Shown piece by piece: positions 9,131 through 20,465 of a stretch of DNA of 64,000 bases; positions within the stretch are counted from its first letter, which is position 1, and the number at the start of each line of letters is the position of its first letter. Both the position numbers and the translations under genes were made by a program. The notes beneath the pieces are model-generated. The model did no database searches. It saw only the letters and a list, made by a program, of their open reading frames with translations, and was not told the DNA's origin. This DNA is from Bagarius yarrelli (taxonomy: Eukaryota; Chordata; Actinopteri; Siluriformes; Sisoridae), in the NCBI GenBank assembly GCA_005784505.1, contig VCAZ01000041.1, forward strand, positions 248,501 to 312,500, written 5' to 3'.

Positions 9131-10459
9131 CTACATATTTTTAACAAAGAACAAGTGCTATTTTATAAGCAGCTAAAGAGCTAAACATTATTATATAAAA
9201 TCTTCGGCATTTGTTTTAGATGCAAAATTTAATGCTTGCTATTTTTATGTATTTATAGTGTTATTTGTTTTTTTTCTCTTGTTTCATGTGACATAATATT
9301 ATCCTATTTTCCATTCTGTTGTATTTTATCAACGTTATTCCTATGTTATTCCTGTTCTATCATTCATATCATGACCTACAATTATATAATTGATATAACT
9401 TACTCAATTTGACATACTTCATCCCCAACTTTCCCCTCCAGGATACAGTCTTATAAGCAGTCTTTATGTGTTTTACTCCACTTCTTTTGGGAACTGTCAT
9501 TTCCTCCCTGGTACTTCTTTTGGAGAAGTAGCCACAGATGTCCATACCGAGAACCAAGAAACTAATGAATCCACAACGGGCTGGTGCTGTTTTTGAGCTG
9601 ATCTTTGTTGGGCCACGGTATCCCCTGTATGGCAGTTCCTCAAGAAAAGTGCTCTGAAGAGACGTATAATAGAACAGATTGCTTTAGAGGAGGCCTGCAG
9701 CACCTGGAGCAGCTGCTTTTGAGGAGTCCAAACGGATTCAAAGAGTGTCGGCTTAATTAAACACCAGTGTTTTTGATAGACACATGAGCTATGACTAAAT
9801 AATGGACAAAAACATCAAATATGTGCTGTTGAGGAACTTAAGAAGGAAAAAGAAGTTGCTTTAAAAGGTTACGTATTTCCTTCCTGTAGAATAATTTCAG
9901 GTCAGGGATCTTGATGCTTTCAGGTTTCTGTCTTAAGAATTTGCATCGGCATACAAACTGTTTTTGAAACACCGGCTAATTTATGCAGACGTCCGGGAGC
10001 CGTTCTAAACTTGTTTGTGTCAGTGGAGATCCAAGCGAAGCCAACTGAAGCGAGTTTATGATTTTTTTTTTCAATCAGCAAAAGAATCGACCTGTGATAC
10101 CGACATTGCCTCCGGCATGCGTTCAAAAGCTACGCGATTTTTCCTGGTTTTTTTTGTTGTTGTTGTTGACAGATTGTTTGTGTGGGTCTGTTTATTTCAT
10201 ATTTTACTTCTTTTGCATGTCTTTTCTAAAGGTTTGGATTGCTTTTATATGCAAATATATGATGATAGTGTTGGAAATTAGGAATGTTAGTAATATTTTT
10301 AGCTGGCTGGAACGGATTGTCTGCATTTACGGTATTTCTCATGGGATTTGCGTCACAGTACCAATTTTCGAAGCAACATATCTCAATATGATTTGGCTTC
10401 AGCACAAATTGACAAAGAAAACAAAACAAATAACATTCGTTGGGTGTGTCTGTATAGTG
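9131..10459. other. Spacer, no recognised feature
   Basis: About 1.3 kb with no supported gene or repeat. Open frames here (e.g. 9369-9703 minus, 10058-10612 plus) show no motif and no splice-site support; the last of them runs into a SINE. Confidence 0.35.
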
Positions 10460-10640
10460 GGGGAAGTGGTAGTACAGTGGTTAAGGTGTTGGACTGCTAA
10501 TTGGAAGGGTTTGATTTCCAGCTCCTCCAAGCTACCACTGTCCCCAAGAAAGGCCCTCAACTGCCAGTTGCTTAGTTGTATAAAAGAGATAAATGAAAGT
10601 TGCTCTGGATAAAGATGTCTGCCGAATGCTGTAAATGTAT
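10460..10640 (+). mobile_element. SINE-A copy, near complete
   Basis: A box 'GGTAGTACAGTGGTTAAGG', 'GTGTTGGACTGCTAATTGG', B box 'GGGTTTGATTTCCAGC', centre 'AGAAAGGCCCTCAACTGCC', 'GTTGTATAAAAGAGATAAAT', tail 'CTCTGGATAAAGATGTCTGC'. One of the better templates for the family. Confidence 0.9.
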
Positions 10641-11424
10641 TTGTATGGTAAGGTGTGTATAATACTTCTGCTCTATTAATGCATGTTAGAAGTCATCCGT
10701 TATAATATGAGAGCCGGAGATCAGGTGTCTCGGAGGGCCGTGGTGCAGAAGGAAGCAGCTGGTTGGGTTTTGGTTCACAGAGAGGTTACTGTCAGGGACA
10801 ATGGGTGCTGTGCCCTCTGAAGCATTTAAGCTATAAAAAGCTTGGATGTTACCTGCATACCTTTAGTTGTGCTTCTTTCTGAATGTTATGTTGTGGGACA
10901 ATGCACAGGAACAAGTATAATGAAGTGTTTTAATAAGTTGTAAAAACACATAGATCATTAATACTGATAAATTTCAGGGCAGGTTGACAAAAGGCTGTGA
11001 AAAGGACGCAACCCAGGGCTAAAACCTGTCATCATGTTGCACTGATTCTGAATTGAAAAGTCTAATACACATAATAACATTGTAATAACATTATATAATA
11101 CATTATTAACCACTATCGTTAAAAAGGCTTTAATATAATTTTTATTATGCTCCTTTTTAGTGAAAGTGTATTCATTATTTGTTTGGCTGAAGCATTAAAG
11201 TATCAGCTCATAAACGGACGTTTATTTATGTTTACATTTTTAATTTTATGATACAGTGTCCTGAAACTAATGCATTGTTTCAGGGGATTTATTTTTTAAA
11301 CATTTAAAAGCAAAAGGGGAATTTTTCTTTCAAAACTCCTCGGTGGATTAATTAAATGACAAACAGATTGAGAGAATGATTTCACAGACAAAAAGTTTCA
11401 AACGTGAACTATGCTATTTCTTTC
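10641..11424. other. Spacer, no recognised feature
   Basis: No recognised repeat or gene. A TATA-like TATAAAAAGC at about 10832 has no attached gene or LTR that I can define. Confidence 0.3.
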
Positions 11425-11499
11425 CTGGTCTAATTGGGGAGTTAGCCTAACTGGTAGATATACACAAAAAGACTTGGATTCGGTCCCCATCTAGACCAG
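11425..11499 (+). repeat. tRNA-like segment closed by an 8-bp stem
   Basis: A perfect Pol III A-box match TAGCCTAACTGG (11443-11454) and a B-box-like GGATTCGGTCCCC lie between CTGGTCTA (11425-11432) and its exact reverse complement TAGACCAG (11492-11499). The stem is not at a tRNA acceptor position and no anticodon arm is clear, so this is not a working tRNA gene. It is probably a SINE head or tRNA pseudogene. Confidence 0.4.
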
Positions 11500-11744
11500 A
11501 AATAAAGGCAAAAAGGGATTTGAACCATTTAATTACAAAGACTAATGTTTGGTATTGGGTCACATGTAAAAATGGTGCAGTCGTTCTACGGCTTCAATTG
11601 AACTCTTTTAGCTTGTCAGTTTATATGCCATGAGTTTAAAGGTTTTTGTAATCCTTTAAGATGAGACCACTTTTATAGAAAACTTTTTTTTTATTATCTG
11701 TGCTTTATGCTCTGTATCTCCATCAATCGTAGTTCATTTATTTT

Positions 11745-12172
11745 TACCGATAAATTTGGCCCCGGAGTGTAATGTGTGGCTAAGCATTTTCCCTCGTCCT
11801 GGGTACATGCCCAAAGTGCCATTGGTGGTGCCGGGTCCTATTGAGGCCTTCTGTCCCCATCCCTTCCAGGTGAACCTTTCATGTACATCCACAGAGCTTC
11901 CCAGTGCAGAAGGTCAGAAGTTCAACTATGTCCCTTAAAAGAGTGGCGGCGGCCACTAACAGAAGATAAACAGGTGGGTGGTTAAAGCCATCATTCTGGC
12001 TCATGAGACCATTGGCCGCACTGTCCCAGAAGGAATTGAGCGCACCCAAACAAGAGTATGGTTGCCTCCAGGGCCTTGGCCTTGAGGGTACCTCTGTCAG
12101 AGCTGTCATTTGTAAGGCAGCAGTTGGGCTACCTAACATACATTTGTCCATTTTTACTTGCTAGATCTAGCA
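11745..12172 (+). pseudogene. DIRS1-like tyrosine recombinase remnant
   Basis: The first frame (from 11756) reads 'PRPGYMPKV', then 'GPIEAFCPHPF', the region of fish DIRS1-type elements before the 'CPVRAL' block. A second piece from about 11970 reads 'WVVKAIILAHETIGRTVPEG', matching the 'WIVEAI..AY....PEG(I/V)RAH.TR' recombinase segment, and a third frame reads 'EGTSVRAVICKAA', matching 'SVRDICKAASW'. DIRS elements integrate with a tyrosine recombinase and lack normal LTRs. At least two frameshifts and a stop show that it is dead. The split direct repeats of a whole element are not seen. Confidence 0.65.
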
Positions 12173-13161
12173 ACAATCCAGAGACCTCAAGTCACACAGT
12201 CCCCACACATAATGCTGAGACAGTGACTTAGCGGAATGTCTTCAGGTTACGACATTTTATTTGAAAGTATCAAAACAAATAGTACAAGGAAACTTCTAGA
12301 AAAATATTAATCACACTTTACACTGCAGCCTCACTTGAACAATTTTATCCATTCCTTTTTTAAAAATAAATAAAAAAATAAGAGTTTGGCACGGACATGA
12401 CATTAAGTAGGTGAGTCACACTCGCAAAAAAGTCTGGAGATAATTCAAAGAAGCAATTATTTGGATGTTAAGAGAGGATGTTCACAGAGAAGATTTTATT
12501 GATGTGGACTTACCAAGGCCCCAGATAATGTTTCCATTCAGATCGATACATCTCACACGTTCTGATGTGAGACACAGCGGAATACACAGCTCGGTGGAGA
12601 ATTAAATATAGACTACAAGTCCAGGTCAGGAAACAGAGGTCATGTGAATAAAGTTTTCTGGCAGCATTTTTTGTTTACAGCAAATGCAATAAAAAAGCAA
12701 GGACATAGACCTTCATGTCATGTTAGTTTTTTGCAGAGCCTTTAACCTGCACTCCCGAATGACCTACCTTACTTTAAATGTTGTCTGTAAGCTGCACACA
12801 AAATTTGCGTATGTTTGAAAAGAAGTGCATAATTTTGTATTATACATCATTCAGGGTCGATAATGCTTAAAAGGATAAAAAAGTTATACACAATAAAGTG
12901 CTTAATAAAAAATGTACCACATCGAACATCTTTTTCTTTCATATACATAAAATACATAAAATCAGACCTGCTGCAATCCAGAATATTGGGTTGAAAGTTG
13001 CAAAGTCTCATGAAATTAGTTTTTTTCTACGACTATGTCTGGTCTGGTCTTTTCTCAATGATTCTGTCTAAGGCATATTCTTACTAATGACTTTCCCAAA
13101 CTAAAATAGTAACAGTTAAAGACTAATTTGGTATACTTTCATAGTTAGGCATATTTGAATG
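12173..13161. other. Spacer, no recognised feature
   Basis: About 990 bp of AT-rich sequence; no repeat, RNA or coding signal recognised. Confidence 0.35.
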
Positions 13162-13169
13162 TGAATACA

Positions 13170-13530
13170 TTCATTTATTTATTTATTTATTAATCGTCTA
13201 TACCCGCTTATTCCCTAATTCGGGGTCACAGGGATCTGCTGGAGTCTATCCCAGCTGTCTCTGAAAGGGAGAAAGGGAGGAGGGGGATACCGTGGACAGG
13301 TCATCACAGCCAATCTATCACAGCCAATCCATCACAGGGCCACACACAACCTCAAACTCACTCCTATGGACAATTTTGAATCACCAATCAAATGAACATA
13401 CAAGTTTTTGGACTGTGGGTGGAAATCGGAGAACCCAGAGTAAACCAATGCAAGCACGGGGAATCAAACCCGGGTCCTTCTTGCTGTGAGGCAACAGTGC
13501 TAACCACTAAGCCACCGTACTGCCCTACTT
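13170..13530 (-). mobile_element. SINE-B, full length, with 8-bp target duplication
   Basis: The minus strand starts with a tRNA-like head carrying a good A box (GGTGGCTTAGTGGTTAGC) and B box (CCGGGTTTGATTCCCC). The body follows ('CACCCACAGTCCAAAAAC', 'GGCCCTGTGATGGATTGG', 'GGGATAGACTCCAGCAG') and the element ends in an AAAT/AAATA tail. TGAATACA is exactly repeated at 13162-13169 and 13531-13538. It therefore shows RNA polymerase III promoter elements, a LINE-dependent insertion signature and about 360 bp of length. It is the reference copy for 546, 5402, 22002, 37341, 47576 and 51398. Confidence 0.9.
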
Positions 13531-13680
13531 TGAATACAAATAAACACAAAATATTTTCTATGTGAGATATAAACTTCCTATATATTGGTGGAATTGTGCA
13601 CTGATTGGCTACATTTTCCATCAGTCGTCATTTCGGATTAAAATAACTCAACTAATGTAAACTAATTAACTAATGTAAAT

Positions 13681-13860
13681 GTTTTTATTTGTCACATAAA
13701 CGTCACAGCACCGTGAAATTTGTTCCTTTGCATATCCCATCTTAGAATGTTTGTGTCAGATATGATACAGAGCCCCTGGAGAAGGAAGGGTAAATGGTCT
13801 CAAGGTAGAACCAATGGTCATCCAATCAACAACTCAGCGCCTTAACCGTTTGAGCCAACA
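13681..13860 (-). mobile_element. SINE-D copy
   Basis: Minus strand: head 'GGCTCAAACGGTTAAGGCGC', centre 'CCCTTCCTTCTCCAGGGGC', tail 'TTTCACGGTGCTGTGACG', then 'TTATGTGACAAATAAAAAC'. The B box is lost. Confidence 0.8.
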
Positions 13861-14298
13861 ATGTTTAAGCAATCCGAAATAAACAAAGAAATAATTAGGC
13901 ATATTATATCATTGTTTTGTTGGAATAAAGCGTTCTATAGGATGTTTTTCGGTGGACCATTAACTTTCTAACTAAACCGGGATTTACAGCAGTGAGAACG
14001 TTTGTGGCTCGATTTACGATGGATCTGGTATGTACCACGATTTTATTTCGCATGTTTTAATGTTTACTGCTAATACAAATTTAGCAAATACATGGCGTAG
14101 AAGCTTTCCATTGAAAAACAGCACTTTATCGTCAATGCTTGAGGCTTCGACCTTTAGAATGATATATAGTTTGTCATGATTAATTATGTCCCTTTTTATT
14201 TAATGTATGCGTAAAAATTGAGTTTACATTTTACAGATATTTATTGCCATTAAGCATGCTTAAGGGAGTAGTGATAAGAAAAAGATTTTTTAATGATA

Positions 14299-14370
14299 TC
14301 AGGAAGGAACTTGAGAGGAACCAGACGCAGGAAGGAACCCACTTTCATCTGGGTGACACCAGAATTTGTG
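14299..14370 (-). mobile_element. L-tail fragment
   Basis: 'GGAACTTGAGAGGAACCAGAC' and 'CATCTGGGTGACACCAGA' are the reverse of the L-tail block seen at 38826-39183 ('GGTTCCTCTCAAGGTTTC'). Confidence 0.6.
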
Positions 14371-14427
14371 TCTACAGATAACAATCTATCTACAACATAC
14401 ATTTCAAGCAAAATTGTGACCAGCTAA

Positions 14428-14578
14428 ATTTACATTTAGGCATTTGGCAGGCACCTTATCCAGAGTGACTTACATTTATCTCTTTAATACAACTAAGCAA
14501 ATGGGGGTTGAAGGCCTTGCTCAAGGGCCCAGCAGTGGCAACTTAGTGGTACTAGAAACTGAACCACGATTTGCCAGG
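14428..14578 (-). mobile_element. SINE-A copy, head truncated
   Basis: Tail at 14428-14470 ('CATTTGGCAGGCACCTTATC'), centre 'TTGCTCAAGGGCCCAGCAG', then B-box side 'GAAACTGAACCACGAT'. The tRNA-like 5' end is absent. Confidence 0.8.
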
Positions 14579-15259
14579 TACCTTTCAGCAATTGATAAAT
14601 CAACAAAGTTTCTAAGTTCATCACATTCATTGTTTAAGCAGGAGCATGTCTATGTCAAAGGCACTTTTGACTCATCATTTCACCACCCACATTTGTCTAT
14701 CATCATCAAGTAGGACATCAGCATGGATCAGCAATGTAAGAGGACGTGGCACACTAGGACTAAACAGCGTTTATAGTCCAGCGTAAAAAAATAATGAGGC
14801 AGATTATAGGTATGAATCGTAGTGTAGTGATGATGCTGTTGTGCACCCTGGCTCAGGGCTTTCCCATCTCTCTTTCTCTCTGTTTCATAAGCTTCTACTC
14901 ATGTTGTGGATAAGGACAATGTACATTGTGTGCAAAGTGCGGGCAGGGACTCCAGCAAGACTTCCAAATTGATGTTAGAAGAAGCTAAGACCGTTCCAGG
15001 CCTGGAGTCTGACACTGATGTATTAGTTATTAGAATAAATCTTAGTAGCAACAGGGACACTTCAGAAAGATGGAACTGTGTGTGTGTCTGTGTAAGAACT
15101 GATTTCTATTTGTTGTGCCTATGCTATGAAACGAAACACAGCATTTAGCTTACAAGTAAAAAGTGATGAAATGTAATATCTATGTTAATGTATGATAATA
15201 GTACAGGCATCCCAAAGGCAATAAAATAAATATGTGTTTTTCACATATCCATTTAAACT
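14579..15259. other. Spacer, no recognised feature
   Basis: No repeat or coding signal recognised apart from a short TG run near 15077. Confidence 0.3.
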
Positions 15260-15495
15260 CATTCAATTTCAGGAATGTCAGTGCTGGACATTTTTCCGGT
15301 ACTTCTTTTGAAGCCATAATAACGATGCGCGACAGCACAGACGCTGCCCTCACAATCAGCACAGCTCATAGAGATGTCAGACTCTTTTATGGCTAGAAAT
15401 GAATAGCCCTCCACTTTAATTGAAAACGGACTGATTGCCGTAGGTGAAGGAAAATGGATTTTCTTAATCTTCTCCACTCTTTTTTTCTTCTCTAT
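15260..15495 (-). other. Unassigned coding-like frame, possible exon
   Basis: A minus-strand frame of about 78 codons ending in a stop, with a composition unlike neighbouring spacer: 'ISPFSIKVEGYSFLAIKESD', then 'CADCEGSVCAVAHRYYGFKR' with four cysteines. On the minus strand a possible splice acceptor ('TTATGCTAATAG') precedes it near 15493. I do not recognise the protein. It could be a terminal exon, a transposon-encoded fragment, or chance. Confidence 0.25.
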
Positions 15496-15764
15496 TAGCA
15501 TAAGACAGGTTAAATGAATAACTTAGTCTTAGGTGCAAAGTGAGTTTAAACATACAGCTAAGGTATGACTCCTGACTGGCTTCGTGCAATCTGAATTATC
15601 TATGATAGTGGACTACTGTCAAGATATTGTGTGATACTGAGTAGGAAATACAAAAAAAAAAGTCTAATTCCAAAACTATTGGAGACAAAGGAGGGAAAGG
15701 TGTATTATCCAGTCAAGTGGAAGCTCTTTTTGTCAAACCTTTATTAGAATCAATTTTAAAGAAT

Positions 15765-16390
15765 GTTCACTATAGGGATTTGCTTGAACAAGTGGTATAT
15801 TCCCAAGCATTCCCAAAAAGTCGAGTTTGCCCTTCAGAACACTATACCCAATAAAATCATCTCGTAACTTATACCCAACATAGAACAGTGCCATAGTTAC
15901 TGTTTTTCTGACACAATACTTAAGTCCAACAGGAGTCTTTTGCAACATGGAGATGTTTCTCATAAGGCTTTGCTCATCAGGATACTCTTGCCAAATCAAG
16001 GACTATACCCAATAAGAGACCTATGCCCAATCAGGTCAACCACTAAACTTCAAACTTGTACCAAAAATAGCAAACATGTTTGCCCAAAAATATGCTTTTC
16101 CTACCATAGGGCTCTGACCATGTGAACACAAAGTTGTTATACAAAATGAGGCTTTGCTCACCAGGATATGCTTGCCCTAACGAAGACTTGTACCTAAGCA
16201 AGAAAGACATTTCAATAGGGCGCTTTGTAAAACATAGCATTTAATTTAAAAGAAAATTTTCTGACGAACATGGGTCTTTGCTTTGTTACAAAACCAAACA
16301 TTTTGTCCATACAGAGGCCTTGTCCATCAGTAGACTTCTGCCACTGTAACACTATTCCCAATGACAGAAATGCCACTAAAGCATGTTCTT
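15765..16390. repeat. Degenerate short-period (about 20 bp) array
   Basis: Repeated words such as 'GGCTTTGCTCATCAGGATA' (15966), 'GGCTTTGCTCACCAGGATA' (16152), 'GGACTATACCCAATAAGAG' (16001) and 'CACTATACCCAATAAAATC' (15841). Spacing is irregular and copies are much diverged, so the unit is only approximate. Short open frames on both strands here are by-products of the repetition. Confidence 0.5.
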
Positions 16391-17206
16391 TATTACATTT
16401 ATTGTCTGATCACCTGACCCAGAAAAAGCTTCGTCGAGGGCTTGAAGCAATCAAATACTGTATGTATCTGTGTGTGTGTGAGAGAAATAAAGGTGCATGT
16501 GTTATATCACAATGTATGTGTGATCGAAACACACACTCCTCAGCCGTTCACCACACTGCAGCATCTTTGGATCAATAAATAATCCACTCTCCTGAACTTG
16601 AGTGAGACGAGCACGGAAAATTACATGATTGCTTCTTGTGGAGAAAGATTTTGTCTCTGGCCTTTTGTCCACACCAAGGGCTTAGCAGATGAAAGAAAAA
16701 GAAAAAGAAAAAGAAGAAGAAGAAGCGCAGATATTAGCTTTGATCAGGATCTAAACAGAACGCATGCTCTCAACTCCTTTAAGCAAGCTCATTTCTAAAT
16801 AATTAAATAACAAAATCAATGACTTAGGCCAATGATGATACTAATATTAATGCTAAAATAAAGTAGAATTAAAGCCGAAGCACTAAGAGGAGAGTCAGAT
16901 AAACACTTAATTATGTAATACGTAATTTGCATACATTTGCATAATGTTCCTGGGACATACTGTAATGTTATTGATATTTTAATAGTTGTTTTTCCTCATG
17001 CGAACCTAACTGTTTACTATCATTGCACTTAAAATCTGATTTATTTCTTTACTTATTTAGAAGTAGAAAGAAAACCTGATTTTATATTAGGCTGTATAAA
17101 AACCCTGATGTTTCCACGTGTTTCAACAGGTTCAGCCATTGTGTTCTCTGCATTACATCCAGGGTTGAAAAAAAGATCTAGTCAGTGTGAACAGCAGAAA
17201 AAAAAA

Positions 17207-17207
<1 letters not shown>
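16391..17207. other. Spacer with a small purine run
   Basis: A GAAAAA/GAA run at about 16691-16725; otherwise nothing recognised. Confidence 0.35.

Positions 17208-17258
<51 letters not shown>
17208..17258. repeat. (CA)n microsatellite
   Basis: An uninterrupted CA dinucleotide array of about 25 units following an A run. Confidence 0.97.
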
Positions 17259-17265
<7 letters not shown>

Positions 17266-17560
17266 CAGTAGGATTTGGTCACACACCTGCCACCTGTGCT
17301 GGATTGTGACTTGAAGCTACACCCGGTCTCAGTGGAAGCATTGAACCATGGAAATATTCAAGGATTGTATTTCCCTGGAGTGCAGCGACATAGTCGATGT
17401 GCTGCTGCCGAGCTAGGGAGGAAACACAGGAGAGGCAGACTAGCCTGATGATACACAAAAATATGTATCATGCTGTCAAACTATTGGGATTATAAATCTA
17501 TGTTTATTCCAAGCAAATCCTGAAGAGGAAGAATGAGAGGATGATATTATGGTCATATAT

Positions 17561-17672
17561 ACATTACAGTGGAAGGTCTACCAAAAGAGCAAGGGGGTCC
17601 CCCTGGAGCAAAGATGGTCAATGACCTTGCTCAAAGATAAAACAATGGTGGTAACTGTTTGAGCCACCACCG
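17561..17672 (-). mobile_element. SINE-D fragment
   Basis: 'CCCCTGGAGCAAAGATGG' and 'TGACCTTGCTCAAAG' are centre sequence, and 'CTGTTTGAGCCACCACCGC' is the reversed tRNA-like head. The 3' tail is mostly gone. Confidence 0.55.
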
Positions 17673-17774
17673 CTTTCACACTTAATTCAACTTAAAAATA
17701 GTTTTTTTAGGTATGTTACATACACATTGATTGCATAGTCTCTTTAAATTCCCAAACTTTATAGGTCAGAGTGT

Positions 17775-17892
17775 AGGAGCATAAAAGTGTTGAGGACCAT
17801 GTTTACAGGGCAAACAGTGGCATCTGGGCAATAATGGGGAATGAACCCCTAATCAACAACCCGACCCTTATCTATTCGAGCTACCACTGCAC
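17775..17892 (-). mobile_element. tRNA-headed SINE fragment, SINE-D-like
   Basis: 'CAGTGGCATCTGGGCAATAA', 'GGGAATGAACCCCTAATC' (B-box side) and 'TCTATTCGAGCTACCACTGC' (A-box side) give a reversed tRNA-like head; tail lost. Confidence 0.5.
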
Positions 17893-19084
17893 ATTGGTAT
17901 ATGACCTTTTTTAAGGCATGCTCCTCCTTCCAAGTTTGTCTGAACCAGCTCACCTGGTTCAGCGTGATGGCTGAGCCCGATTCTGAAAGCACAACATGCT
18001 AATCTGTAATTCTTGCCAACCCATTCCTCTTTTTTTTGTCAGACTGTTTACCTATTATACTTTTACCAATCCTACAATGGAACCATATTATTTTTACTTA
18101 CTGTTTTTACAACGGAATGATTTGTAAGACATAGAAAAATATATACGCTGGACTATTATTTATCTACTGCATAAAAACAAGGAAGACTAAATATGAAATC
18201 AAAATAGTTTACAAGGTCTAAAGCTACAGTACCTCTTGAGTTTGGGGCACGGAATGTAGACCCACACAGATGCAAAAAGTCTAAAGCGCATGACACAGGT
18301 GGATGAAGTTTAAACATTCCATTAAATTAAACTCAAATAAAATGAAACTTATTTGATTATTTTTTATTTGTATTTCAAAGGTGCAAGTGAAAGATATATC
18401 AGAGTAGTGGTAAAACTTATACATTCACAAAACTTGAATATTGTGGACAGGTGTAGGAGAAAATAATGACGGTTGCAGGCTGGTCCTCTCCACGTACATT
18501 TAGAATCTGGACCTGGTGACAACCATAAGATCCAGGGTTCTCAAATAACATTAGGTCCCAGACACAAACAGGACAGTAAATTGGCCTTATGGCAGCGTGG
18601 GTATCTTGTTCTCAAAGCAGAATAAAAAGCAGTTTGAGTTCCTGAAGAAGAATGTCCCAGGTTTTGTATGGGTTGCCTGAGGGAACAATTCGTTGCGTAA
18701 CTTGCATACCTCCAGCGTCCTTGCCAGCACTAAAGGTCAGCACATTGTGGCACGGCACAACGCATGTTTATATAGCATTCATTACTTCCTGTTTGATGAT
18801 GTCATTTGTCCATGGAGTAATGCTTTTCAATTGGACAAATTTACACGTGCTACAGGCCAAAGGTTATAAAAGGGCAGCGCCTTGTTCCCTCTGGGCACCA
18901 TGTTAACATACATAACCTGCGACGGTAGTTTGTGGGAGAATAATTCCTTTATTTATCATATTTGACTCGTTTTCAGTAATCAACATTACGTCACAGCTGA
19001 AAGATTTTTATACAACACTTCTGAAATTGGATGCTTTAATTCCAGTATCCAACCACACTATTGGACTACTGATGAGAAAATCAA
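17893..19084. other. Spacer; TATA-like box near 18866
   Basis: No recognised repeat. GGTTATAAAAGGGCAGC at about 18864 looks like a TATA box and is followed about 30 bp later by GGGCACCATG, as in an LTR or core promoter. No LTR ends or downstream coding frame could be found. Confidence 0.2.
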
Positions 19085-19460
19085 ATCCAGTTCAAATCCA
19101 CCAGGGACTACCAAGCTGCCACTGTTGGGGCTAGTGCTATAGTACGCAAAACCAGACTACGATTACAGCTTTAATCTACAATCTACCTAGAGTGGGAATT
19201 GATAGTGGTTGCCTAATATTTGCTGGGCTGCACTCATGTCATATAGCTTTGTGTGGGTGCTGCATATCAATCATTTTGGCCACAGATACGATACGACACA
19301 GATATTTAGACTTAGACTTGACTTGGACTTAAACCTTTTTGGACGTAGACTTGACTTTGGCTTGACAAAGGTTGACTTGACTACAGCCCTGGTGGGCTTT
19401 TAACCCATTAACAACTATATTATATAAAATGATATAGTTGTAAGTCACTCTGGATATGTT
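19085..19460 (+). mobile_element. SINE-A copy split by a 245-bp insertion
   Basis: The left part 'CAAGCTGCCACTGTTGGGG' (about 19110) and right part 'TTTTAACCCATTAACAAC' to 'GTAAGTCACTCTGGATATG' (19397-19460) are two halves of one SINE-A. The middle (about 19140-19390) is unrelated and ends in TTGACTTGGACTT-like words, which resemble a known fish repeat. Insert ends are not defined. Confidence 0.5.
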
Positions 19461-20196
19461 GTGGTGTAAAACGTATTCTTGTAGACAGAGTGGATCCTGA
19501 GATCATGCAGTGGATCTCCCTGGCATAAAAAACAGTTTACTTGGCCTACTTCAATATCCCAGAGCTCTAAATACTAAAGATTATGGATTCACATTGTGTT
19601 TTCTCTGTCATGCCTCTCCAGTGGCATTTTCTCTTATTTAGAGTAAAAGCTAAGATTTTGGTACACAGTGTTTGCTGATTCATGCCCTCAGGACTACCCA
19701 GACAGAGCGTTAAATCCACTATCTGAAACTCCTAACGCTATTCTACAGGTATTCAGTGTTTTCAATCGAAGCAGCAGAACGACTCAGAGAAAGAGTCAGG
19801 AATCTAAGTGGTAATTAAAGTCCTAAGCCTCTCTTAATGTCATCTTGTTCTGCAAGTAGATATAATCCTTAATCCTTACTATCTTCCCCATCTTATCAAC
19901 GTGCAGGTTCACGTCTCTAAGCAACATCACGCAGTCGAATGGTGCATTAGACAATTTTTTTAAATGTCAGATAAAAGTTGCTATAGATGATAGAGCCTGG
20001 GTTGGATTGGTGTGTGTGTATGTGCAATCGTCACACTATGGCTGGTGTCCCCATGTCAGCATCCTTAAGCCCCGGGAAGTGGACAGAAAGTTAAAAATAG
20101 GTACTAAAACATAAAAACAAAACAAAATAAAAACTTTTAGAACTTTTTCTAATATACGGATACAATTTAATTCTTTCTCTAATGAGCAAGACTGAG
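19461..20196. other. Spacer, no recognised feature
   Basis: No repeat or coding signal recognised. Confidence 0.3.
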
Positions 20197-20282
20197 GCAA
20201 TGGTGATGAGATGATGTTAGGAAGAAACCTTGAGAGGGACCAGACTAACAATGAAACCCCATCTTATTCTGAGAGACAGCAG
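20197..20282 (-). mobile_element. L-tail fragment
   Basis: 'GGAAGAAACCTTGAGAGGGA' and 'CCAGACTAACAATGAAACCCC' are the reverse of the 'GAGTCTGGTTCCTCTCAAGG' block at 38965. Confidence 0.65.
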
Positions 20283-20465
20283 TGTGTGTGTGTGTGTTTG
20301 TTTGGGCTTTTGTCAAACGTATAAATCAGTGTAGTTTTGGAGTTCAGTACCGCGTCTCTGAACAGAAGAAGTTGCTGACTTTCTTTTTCTGCCAATTTTC
20401 TTACAAAGTCACTTGCTGTCTTTTTTTCTTACTTATCTTTCTTACCATCTGCCGCTTAAGTTTGG

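Noticed and set aside
10058..10612. 184-codon frame as a possible membrane protein gene
   Set aside because: Its hydrophobic part comes from a T-rich stretch and its end runs through a SINE-A.
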